Positions 6,864 through 12,899 of a stretch of DNA of 12,899 nt are shown here, in pieces. The stretch covers positions 1 through 12,899 of the forward strand of contig JAEEUD010000019.1 in the NCBI GenBank assembly GCA_016286835.1. The letters are read 5' to 3'. The position numbers were made by a program, and so were the translations under genes. The DNA comes from Pyramidobacter sp. (GTDB lineage: Bacteria; Synergistota; Synergistia; Synergistales; Dethiosulfovibrionaceae). Every line of letters starts with the position of its first letter. Positions within the stretch are counted from its first letter, which is position 1. The notes beneath the pieces are model-generated. The model had not been told where the DNA came from. It did no database searches and worked only from the letters and a program-made list of their open reading frames with translations.

Positions 6864-6884
6864 ACGGATAATTTTTAAATCCGT
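6864..6884 (-). promoter_or_regulatory. dyad at the start of the binding-protein transcript (candidate operator)
   Basis: ACGGAT-N9-ATCCGT, two 6-bp arms separated by an AT-only spacer, lies just downstream of the -10 box at 6893-6898, around the predicted transcription start. The right-hand GGATAA can alternatively pair with TTATCC at 6855-6860. A repressor bound here would block the promoter; an RNA hairpin is the other reading. Confidence 0.4.
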
Positions 6885-6892
6885 CTGGCTGT

Positions 6893-6920
6893 ATTATAAC
6901 GCGTTTTTCAAAAATGACAA
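6893..6920 (-). promoter_or_regulatory. sigma-70-type promoter of the binding-protein gene
   Basis: On the minus strand TTGTCA (6915-6920) is followed after 16 bases by TATAAT (6893-6898). The -10 matches consensus fully and the -35 at five of six positions. The predicted leader is roughly 55 bases, ending at the AGGAGG of the binding-protein gene. Confidence 0.75.
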
Positions 6921-6939
6921 AGGCTTTTGAGAACTTTTA

Positions 6940-6973
6940 CGCCCAAAAAGATTTTTATCGCCTAAAAAGATTT
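6940..6973. repeat. 15-bp direct repeat in the divergent promoter region
   Basis: CGCCCAAAAAGATTT (6940-6954) and CGCCTAAAAAGATTT (6959-6973) agree at 14 of 15 positions with a 19-bp pitch. The second copy runs into the -35 box of the rightward promoter, so it is a plausible site for a regulator of the CCG-protein gene. Confidence 0.45.
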
Positions 6974-6999
6974 ACAAACGGCGGGCGATTTTTTACAAT
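6971..6999 (+). promoter_or_regulatory. sigma-70-type promoter of the CCG-protein gene
   Basis: TTTACA (6971-6976) and TACAAT (6994-6999) are separated by 17 bases, each one mismatch from consensus. The start codon is about 24 bases downstream of the expected start site, with AAAGGAGG in between. Confidence 0.7.
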
Positions 7000-7029
7000 C
7001 ACAGCAGGAATCGTAAAGGAGGTCCATTC

Positions 7030-7674
7030 ATGATCTACTCTCTGCCAAGCTGCAAATTCACCGAAAATCATCCGCAGACGAGCGAGCGCCTGAGCGACTG
7101 GCTCTCCGGCCGCGGCGTGAGCGTCCTCGGCTGCTGCAAAGCCAGCCTCGGATGCTTCGCCGCAGGCGACACGGTGCTTTTTGCTTGCCTGAGCTGTATG
7201 CTCATCACTGAAGAGAACTCTCCTTCCGTGAGCGTGCGTTCCGTCTGGGAGTATCTGCTCGAACAGCCCGATTTCCCCTGGCCGGAGCTGAACGGAGAAC
7301 GGATCGCCGTACAGGACTGCCTGCGCGCCCGCGACCGTCCCCGTCTCCGGGAGGCCGTGCGCGAGTGCCTGCGCAGGAGCGGCGCGGAGGTCGTCGAACT
7401 TCCCGCCCGCGGTGAGACAAGCTGTTTCGACGGCACGTTCCTGATGAACCCGATCTCTCCCGTCACGATGAACGCTGCGCCGAAGGCCTTCACGGGCTTG
7501 TCGCGCTTCGTCGAAGTCCTGCCGCCCGACGAGCAGACCGCGCGCATGAAAGCCCACGCGACGTTCCTCCCTGATGTGCGCGTCGCTGCCTACTGCAACG
7601 GCTGCGAAGCGGGCCTGAAGAAAGGCGGCGCAAACGTCGTCCATCTGCTCGAACTGCTTTGTTCCCGGCTCTGA
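7030..7674 (+). CDS. cysteine-rich CCG-domain-like protein (HdrB/GlpC-related pattern)
   Basis: This 214-residue cytoplasmic protein shows two imperfect repeats of the CCG pattern found in heterodisulfide reductase HdrB and in GlpC/LldE-type subunits. Repeat one has Cys8, then Cys35-Cys36, then Cys53-x2-Cys56 (FACLSC). Repeat two has Cys97 (QDCLRARDRP), a lone Cys132 in SCFDG where a Cys-Cys pair would be expected, then Cys189-x2-Cys192 (YCNGCEAGL) and HLLELL. In HdrB such motifs hold noncubane [4Fe-4S] clusters; here the first set could bind a cluster and the second is one cysteine short. No membrane segment or flavin motif is seen, and no hdrA/C or glpA partner is near. The ATG has AAAGGAGG seven bases upstream and its own promoter. 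Redox or metal role is inferred; the precise function is unknown. Confidence 0.7.
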   Translation: MIYSLPSCKFTENHPQTSERLSDWLSGRGVSVLGCCKASLGCFAAGDTVLFACLSCMLITEENSPSVSVRSVWEYLLEQPDFPWPELNGERIAVQDCLRARDRPRLREAVRECLRRSGAEVVELPARGETSCFDGTFLMNPISPVTMNAAPKAFTGLSRFVEVLPPDEQTARMKAHATFLPDVRVAAYCNGCEAGLKKGGANVVHLLELLCSRL

Positions 7675-7680
7675 TACGAC

Positions 7681-7736
7681 AGCGCGGGGACGCAAAGACC
7701 TTTTGCAGGCCTTCGCGTCCCCGCGCTTTTGTATTC
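7681..7736 (+). terminator. hairpin terminator between convergent genes
   Basis: A 13-bp GC-rich stem (7681-7693 with 7715-7727), extended by three more pairs after one mismatch, starts seven bases after the stop of the CCG-protein gene. It is followed by TTTTGTATTCCTTT on the plus strand. The other direction lacks a U-run, so the SNF2 gene may depend on it only weakly. Confidence 0.85.
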
Positions 7737-7743
7737 CTTTGTC

Positions 7744-10700
7744 CTAATCGTCATCGCGGAGCAGGGCCGAGAGCGCGGCCAGGTCGAGCGAGGCAGGGGA
7801 CGCCGCTCCGTCGAGCACGTCGCTGGCCAGCTCGCGTTTGGTCCGGTGCAGTTCGACGATCTTTTCCTCCACCGTGTCCCGCGCCACGAGGCGGTAGACG
7901 GTGACGGGACGCTTCTGGCCGATACGGTGGGCGCGGTCGCTGGCCTGATCCTCGACGGCGGGGTTCCACCACGGATCCATGTGGATCACGTAGTCGGCGC
8001 CGGTCAGATTCAGTCCCGTGCCGCCGGCGCGCAGACTGATCAGGAAGAAGTCTCCCCGGCCGGACTGGAACTGCGCCACCAGCTCGGTGCGCTTCGCCGC
8101 GGGCGTGGCGCCGTCGAGATAGAGGCACTCGAATCCGGCCCCTTCCAGCGTCTTCCGGATGAGCGCCAGATGGTCGGTGAACTGGCTGAAAACCAGGGCA
8201 CGGTGACCGTTTTCGTGCAGGCGGGCGGCCAGTTCCAGGAGCGCGGCCTGCTTGGACGAGGGGATGTTCGCGCCGATCTGCGCGGCTTCGCTCACGAGCG
8301 AGACTGCGCAGCAGCAGCGGCGCAGTCTCATCAGCTGGGCGAAGATGACGAAGCGCTTGTCCTGCGTTTGCATTTCGCCGGCGCTGTGTACCGCTTCGGC
8401 GGCCGAGGCGCGCAGCGCTTCGTAAAACGCGCGTTCCTGTTCGCTGAGGTCCACTTTCAGCGTGATCTCGGTCCGCGGCGGCAGATCGTCGAGGACCTGT
8501 TCCTTCGTGCGCCGCAGCAAAAAGGGCGAGACGACGCGGCGCAGCCGTGCGCGGGCGCGCTCGTCGCCGTCGGCGATCGGTGACGCGAAAACGCGGTTGA
8601 AGCGTTCCAGCGAACCGAGAAGGCCGGGGTTGAGAAAGCGGAACAGGTTCCACAGCTCCGACAGACGGTTTTCGACCGGCGTACCGGTCATGATCATGCG
8701 GAAATCGCTTTTCAGATCCATGACGGCGGCCGACCGTTTGGTGGCCATGTTCTTGACCGCCTGCGCCTCGTCGAGGACGGCGGTGTGCCAGTGCACGTGC
8801 GAAAAGGCTTCGGCGTCGCTTTGCAGCAGGCCGTAGGAGACGAGTACGGCGTCGAACGGACCGAGCTGTTCGAGCGTTTTTTCTCGGCCCGACGTGCGGT
8901 AGTCGATGACGTTCAGCGTCGGGGCGAAGCGGGCGGCTTCGTCACGCCAGTTGCCGCAGACGGACGTAGGGGAAACGATCAGCGCGGGGCCGTCGGGCGC
9001 ACGTGCCAGCAGGAGCGCCAGCGTCTGCACCGTCTTGCCAAGCCCCATCTCGTCGGCCAGACACGCGCCGGCGCCGCAGTACGCGAGGCGCGCCAGCCAG
9101 CGGTAGCCTTCCGTCTGATATGCGCGCAGCGTCGCGTGCAGCGTGCGCGGGATCTCCGGCTCCATGCGCGCGGCCTCGCGGAAGCGGTCGCACATCGCGC
9201 GCCAGTTCGCGTCGGCGGCAAGTGCCCCTTCGCCGAACAGTTCGTCCACGGTGGGCGCAGCCAGCGGCGAGACACGCAGGGCTCCGCTTTTTTCGTCGGC
9301 GAGCGAGGCCAGCTGCTCGATCCGCCGCTCGAACTCGCGTGTCAGGGCGACGTACTGGCCTTCGCCCAGCTCGATGAAGCGGCTTTTGCGCGACTTCAGC
9401 AGGCCAAAAAGCTGCTTCAGCGAAAGCGTCAGTTCGTCGTCGACTTTCAGCGTTCCGGACAGTGCGAACCAGTCGGTGCCGGACGCCTGCGCCGCGCCTG
9501 CCAGCGTGGCGCCGTCCAGTTCGGCTCGCACGGTGATCGCGCCGCCGCGCGGCCATTCCAGCACGAGGCCGGGGACGGATTTGAGCTGGAGCAGCAGCTC
9601 CAGACAGTCTTCGGGATCGGGCACGGTCCAGACGGCGCCGCCTTCGTTCTCGCAGTTTTCGAGGACGGGGCAGGCGGAGGCGCACGCTTTCAGCTTTTCC
9701 GCTTCGCCTGCCAGATCACGGCTGACGCGGGCCCGTTCGACCGTTCCGTCGCCGTTCCTGACCGTGCCGAAGAGCACTGCCGCGCCGCCGCCGGGACGGC
9801 ACGACATGCCGTCGGGACCGAACGGCCGCGTCACGAACTCGACGGTCAGACCGTCACCGGCGGGCGAAAGACGGGCTCGCAGCGTGTCGTCGCACTTCAC
9901 CTCGGGAACGGTTTCGGCCAGTTCGGCCGCGTCGGACTGCACGGAGACGAGGCCGGACAGCGCGGAGACGGCTTTCAGCAGACGCGCACGTCCTTGAACA
10001 GGGACCGTCACGCCTTGTGCCAGCAGCGCGGCCAGCTGCGCCTGCGAATCGTCGAACGGCGTCACGCGCAACCGCGTCGGCGTTTCCTCCTCGACGACGA
10101 TGTCTTCCTCTCCGATGCGCCGGGGCAGCAGCCGCAGCTCGCAGACACCGTCCTTTTCGGTCAGTTCCAGCCGCGGCTCCGCGCGCACGATCTCCAGCGG
10201 CGCGAAGTCGGCAGCGCGCACGACGTTCGGATTGCCGAAGAGGAGCAACAGCGCCCTGGCGTCGTCCATCTCGTAGCTTTTCGAGTCGTAATAGCCGTAA
10301 CCGCTGTAATCGGCGTGTTCGATCACGGCGTCGCGAACGCGCCGGTCGGCGTCGGGCAGATCGGGGATGCGCGCGAAGCCGCTTGCGATCGTGCTGAGGG
10401 CGACTTTGCGCCCTTTCGACCACGTGCCGCCGGCCTGGAACGACTGTTCCAGCGCGGTCACGCCGGGAACGACGCGGCCGTTGCCGGCGCTCTCGTCGGG
10501 CGTCCAGTCCACCAGCCAGAGCAGGCGGCGCGCGCCTTTTTTCCCGCGTGTACCGGGAGCAAGACCGGCCAGGTGTTCGATCGCGTCGAGGGATTTCTCC
10601 CAGGCGGGCTTGCGGCGCAGCAGGTCACGCAGCGGATGCCATTCGTCTTCCTTCGCGTTGCCTGAGATCGTCCGTGCCGCGGCGAGCAGTTCGCTGGCGA

Positions 10701-12006
10701 AGAACGTCATGCCTGCGGCGTCAAGCTGTGACGCCAGTTCTTCGTAGAGCGGCAGCCACTTTTTTGCCAGCTCCGGCGCGAGCCAGTATGCCAGAAACAG
10801 CAGATGCGCGATCGCCGGCGGTGTCAGCAGCAAACCGGTGTGTTGCAGGACCGAGGCGCTTGCCGCGCCGTCCAGTTTACCCGCTTCCTGGCGCGCCGTC
10901 TCGACAAGACTGTCGGTTTTGCGCACGAGCGGCTGCTGTCGGAAGAGCGCTTCCGTGTCGCTCGTCGTTTCCGCGAGGATCGTTTGCAGGTCGTACAGCA
11001 GCCCGTCGTTGCCGTTATCCGGGCGTTTGGCGGCGCGGCGGCAGGCGCTCTCGATCTTTGCCGGTGTTTCGCCGAGCGAAGCCAGAAGCGGCACGTAAAA
11101 CAATTCCCACGGATCGGCAGCGATGAGCCCGGAGGAGGCGCTCTCGCGGGGAGTGCGGGCAAGACGTTCAAAATATGTTTTCGCCTCGGCCTGTTTCCCC
11201 CGCGTCAGCGCGTCAACGGCGGCAAGCCAGTTTTGTTCGGTCTTGGGCAGGTATTCCCGAAGGCGCAGAGCGTCCTCGAACGCACCCGTCCGGCAGAGCA
11301 TGTGCGCGGCGACCGTGGCGCGGTCCTCGTCAGGTGAGGCCAGACAGATTTCCAGTTCCTTCAGTGTCGCCGTCCTGCGCGTTTCGCGGTCCTCGGCGTA
11401 CCGGGCGGCTATGTGACACAGCGGAAAACGCAGGTCGGGCGACAGCTTTTCCAGCAGAGATACGTCGAACGGTGCGGTCAGGACTTCGCGTGCCAGCCGG
11501 TACGCCCAGTCGGCGCCGAGAAACTGGCGCAGCTCGCCGACGCCCAGCTCGCGGAGCCCCGCGGCGTTTTGAAGGTACAGGGCCTTTCGAGCGAAATAGA
11601 CGACGTGCCACAGTCTGCGGAAGCGGCGCGTGCCGTCGCTGCGGACTGCGGGCATTTTGATCTGCGTTTCGGCGACGTCGCACAGAGGTCTGAAATCTCC
11701 CGCTTCGACCGTCTGCCGGGCGATGAGCTCGCGGATCGGGGCCGCCGCCCGCCAGTCGCCCCAGGAAAGCGGGTCGTGTTCTTCTTCGATCAATTCCAGG
11801 CGGTTCCAGTGGTCGTGCATGTACTGCGCGTCGAGCCCCTGCGCGCGTGTGAACTTTCGCCACGCCGTCGTGCGCAGCAGCGTCTGAAATTCCGGCTCGT
11901 TTGTCGGACCAAACCAGACGGCAAGGAGGTTGTACGCGTTTTTCTCCCAGCCAGGCAAAGACTGGTATTTGTCCATCAGTTCGTTTTGCCGCTGCGTGAA
12001 TGCCAT
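7744..12006 (-). CDS. SNF2/Rad54-family DEAD-like ATPase with long N-terminal helical region
   Basis: This 1420-residue protein is a Swi2/Snf2-type double-stranded DNA translocase. The C-terminal motor (about 950-1410) is complete: ADEMGLGKT with Lys991, SPTSVCGNW, DEAQ with Asp1079-Glu1080, MTGTPVENR, LVFSQFTDHL, RAGGTGLNLTGADYV and DRAHRIGQ with Arg1361. Before it, about 520-950, is a region typical of bacterial SNF2 proteins (DARALLLLFGNP near 575; a WP-G segment near 815; LFGLLKSRKSRFIELG near 880). Residues 1-500 are mostly helical with TPR-like stretches such as ALTRGKQAEAKTYFERLA and no recognised enzyme motif. No SWIM zinc motif (CxC...CxH) is seen. It is likely to remodel protein-DNA complexes in the nucleoid. 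The ATG at 12006 has a modest AAAGGCGG upstream. No methylase, nuclease or DISARM-type partner is in view, so a defence role is unsupported. Confidence 0.9.
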   Translation of the reverse strand: MAFTQRQNELMDKYQSLPGWEKNAYNLLAVWFGPTNEPEFQTLLRTTAWRKFTRAQGLDAQYMHDHWNRLELIEEEHDPLSWGDWRAAAPIRELIARQTVEAGDFRPLCDVAETQIKMPAVRSDGTRRFRRLWHVVYFARKALYLQNAAGLRELGVGELRQFLGADWAYRLAREVLTAPFDVSLLEKLSPDLRFPLCHIAARYAEDRETRRTATLKELEICLASPDEDRATVAAHMLCRTGAFEDALRLREYLPKTEQNWLAAVDALTRGKQAEAKTYFERLARTPRESASSGLIAADPWELFYVPLLASLGETPAKIESACRRAAKRPDNGNDGLLYDLQTILAETTSDTEALFRQQPLVRKTDSLVETARQEAGKLDGAASASVLQHTGLLLTPPAIAHLLFLAYWLAPELAKKWLPLYEELASQLDAAGMTFFASELLAAARTISGNAKEDEWHPLRDLLRRKPAWEKSLDAIEHLAGLAPGTRGKKGARRLLWLVDWTPDESAGNGRVVPGVTALEQSFQAGGTWSKGRKVALSTIASGFARIPDLPDADRRVRDAVIEHADYSGYGYYDSKSYEMDDARALLLLFGNPNVVRAADFAPLEIVRAEPRLELTEKDGVCELRLLPRRIGEEDIVVEEETPTRLRVTPFDDSQAQLAALLAQGVTVPVQGRARLLKAVSALSGLVSVQSDAAELAETVPEVKCDDTLRARLSPAGDGLTVEFVTRPFGPDGMSCRPGGGAAVLFGTVRNGDGTVERARVSRDLAGEAEKLKACASACPVLENCENEGGAVWTVPDPEDCLELLLQLKSVPGLVLEWPRGGAITVRAELDGATLAGAAQASGTDWFALSGTLKVDDELTLSLKQLFGLLKSRKSRFIELGEGQYVALTREFERRIEQLASLADEKSGALRVSPLAAPTVDELFGEGALAADANWRAMCDRFREAARMEPEIPRTLHATLRAYQTEGYRWLARLAYCGAGACLADEMGLGKTVQTLALLLARAPDGPALIVSPTSVCGNWRDEAARFAPTLNVIDYRTSGREKTLEQLGPFDAVLVSYGLLQSDAEAFSHVHWHTAVLDEAQAVKNMATKRSAAVMDLKSDFRMIMTGTPVENRLSELWNLFRFLNPGLLGSLERFNRVFASPIADGDERARARLRRVVSPFLLRRTKEQVLDDLPPRTEITLKVDLSEQERAFYEALRASAAEAVHSAGEMQTQDKRFVIFAQLMRLRRCCCAVSLVSEAAQIGANIPSSKQAALLELAARLHENGHRALVFSQFTDHLALIRKTLEGAGFECLYLDGATPAAKRTELVAQFQSGRGDFFLISLRAGGTGLNLTGADYVIHMDPWWNPAVEDQASDRAHRIGQKRPVTVYRLVARDTVEEKIVELHRTKRELASDVLDGAASPASLDLAALSALLRDDD

Positions 12007-12040
12007 GGATCGTGAAACCGCCTTTCAGAAAACATGCGCC

Positions 12041-12071
12041 GTGAAAAGGCCGCGCGTGCCGGCGCGGCCTT
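12041..12071 (-). terminator. hairpin after the cytidine deaminase gene
   Basis: A perfect 10-bp GC-rich stem (12046-12055 with 12062-12071) with a 6-base loop begins three bases after the deaminase stop. The minus-strand tail is only TTTTCAC, so termination may be partial. The SNF2 start is 40 bases further on with no clear promoter between, so some read-through into that gene is plausible. Confidence 0.6.
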
Positions 12072-12074
12072 CAG

Positions 12075-12848
12075 TCAGTCGTCGATATCGAACAGTTCGC
12101 AGTCGGCTCCGGGGGCGAGACTGCGCATCAGTGGAAGGAAGATCTCGCCCATCGCCGCCGGGCCCGTTTCGGCCAGCACGCACCGGCGTACGGGATCGCC
12201 GCTTGCGCCGCCGAGAGCGCGCAGCGTGAAAGCGCTTTGCAGAGCGGAGAGCGACGGATTGTAGGCGGCACTTTCGAGCAGGCTGCCGCAGAAGATCTTG
12301 CCCGACTCGCAGAGCAGGGCCGCGCCGCTTTTAGTGCCGGTGTAGGGCGAGTATGAGGCGCGGGCTGCTGCGAGCGCCGCTTCTTTGAGGCTGCTCCCTG
12401 CGGAAAACGAAAGCCGGGCCTTCCCCGACAGCAGCGTTTCCTCGTCGGCGGAGAGCGCGAACGCTTCGGGCAGAAGCTCGTCAAGCGAAACGACGCGGCC
12501 GTCAAGAACGGTCTCGAGCGGGGTCTTCAGCTCGCGCAGGAACTGGCGGCAGTACCCGCACGGCGGCGCGCTCACGGCCAGCATGAGCAGTTTCGTCTCG
12601 CCGTGGCTCCTGGCGTTCAGCACGGCGGCCTGCTCGGCGTGGACGGTGAAGTTGTGCGGGAGTTGCGCGAACTCCTGATTCGCGCCCAGCCACACGCGAC
12701 CGCTCGCGCCCAGCGCCGCTGCGCCGACGCGAAAGCCGCTCACAGGCACGTTCGCGAGCTTCGCTGCGCGCGGCAGAAACGCGCTCAGCTGCGCCGCGAG
12801 CTGTTCTTCCGGCTGGTTCATATCGATCGTCAATTCATCGTTCGTCAC
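12075..12848 (-). CDS. cdd: cytidine deaminase, two-domain (E. coli-type)
   Basis: The 257-residue protein deaminates cytidine and deoxycytidine to uridine forms in pyrimidine salvage. The N-terminal domain has the zinc site: HAE with His70 and catalytic Glu72, and PPCGYC with Cys97 and Cys100. A second deaminase-fold copy follows (about 155-250: ARASYSPYTGTKSGAALL, then SLLESAAYNPSLSALQSAF) without zinc ligands, as in the homodimeric E. coli enzyme. At 257 residues it is shorter than E. coli Cdd (294), mainly at the N-terminus. I chose the GTG at 12848 because AGGGAGG lies nine bases upstream; the in-frame ATG at 12821 has no ribosome site. The SNF2 gene follows on the same strand beyond a hairpin. 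Confidence 0.92.
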   Translation of the reverse strand: MTNDELTIDMNQPEEQLAAQLSAFLPRAAKLANVPVSGFRVGAAALGASGRVWLGANQEFAQLPHNFTVHAEQAAVLNARSHGETKLLMLAVSAPPCGYCRQFLRELKTPLETVLDGRVVSLDELLPEAFALSADEETLLSGKARLSFSAGSSLKEAALAAARASYSPYTGTKSGAALLCESGKIFCGSLLESAAYNPSLSALQSAFTLRALGGASGDPVRRCVLAETGPAAMGEIFLPLMRSLAPGADCELFDIDD

Positions 12849-12883
12849 CGTTCGTCGCCTCCCTGCGGTCGTTTATCCCTGAA

Positions 12884-12899
12884 TGTTTTACGTGGAACA
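12884..12899. other. parS-like 16-mer at the window edge
   Basis: TGTTTTACGTGGAACA matches the bacterial parS consensus TGTTTCACGTGAAACA at 14 of 16 positions. Read on the other strand as TGTTCCACGTAAAACA it differs from the permissive form TGTTNCACGTGAAACA only at position 11. It lies upstream of the cytidine deaminase gene. A single imperfect site is only suggestive of ParB binding. Confidence 0.35.

Noticed and set aside
8785..10665. A 626-codon open frame antisense to the SNF2 gene
   Set aside because: It is a GC-driven shadow. The opposite strand encodes a continuous SNF2 protein with all motifs, while this frame gives Arg/Gln/Ala-rich sequence without a recognisable domain or ribosome site.
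7744..12848. A defence island built on SNF2 plus a deaminase
   Set aside because: The deaminase is an ordinary free-nucleoside cytidine deaminase, no nuclease, methylase or toxin is in the window, and a hairpin separates the two genes.

Overview
The window is GC-rich bacterial chromosome, densely coded, with short intergenic gaps that mostly hold hairpin terminators. Strong AGGAGG-type ribosome sites, a Sec-exported substrate-binding protein and the mix of genes suggest an anaerobic, diderm-like bacterium. A Synergistota member (Pyramidobacter-like) would fit, but the sequence alone cannot prove this. There are no rRNA or tRNA genes, no CRISPR array and no intact insertion sequence.

Layout. 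An alpha/beta hydrolase (+, 8-610) converges through a bidirectional hairpin on a two-gene leftward unit. That unit is a HAD phosphatase-like hydrolase (1130-1855) followed by a small ArsD-fold protein (686-1099), which lacks the ArsD cysteine loop and carries a C-terminal CPCGCG tail. To its right lies a leftward transport locus: a periplasmic binding protein (5834-6829), an ABC ATPase (4419-5534), a fused two-module permease (2776-4422) and a KDPG/KHG aldolase (1970-2629), closed by a strong terminator at 1908-1960. The binding protein has its own terminator before the ATPase. Two related imperfect palindromic intergenic elements interrupt the locus (2656-2771 and 5576-5742).

A CCG-type cysteine-rich protein (7030-7674, +) is divergent from the binding-protein gene. 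The gap between them carries two well-formed promoters, a dyad at the start of the leftward transcript and a 19-bp-spaced direct repeat overlapping the rightward promoter. A hairpin terminator then separates it from a 1420-residue SNF2-family ATPase (7744-12006, -), which has a long helical N-terminal extension. Upstream of that is a two-domain cytidine deaminase (12075-12848, -). The last 16 bases of the window resemble a parS centromere site.

How the genes work together. The transporter belongs to the AfuABC/FbpABC (ferric iron / sugar-phosphate / phosphonate) family. The binding protein lacks the tandem tyrosines of ferric-binding proteins and has a Ser-rich loop, and the locus ends with a sugar-acid aldolase. 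My reading is uptake of an organic anion such as a sugar phosphate or sugar acid rather than iron; this is an inference. The other units look like housekeeping (nucleoside salvage, a chromatin-remodeller-like ATPase, general hydrolases) with no evident link to the transport locus.
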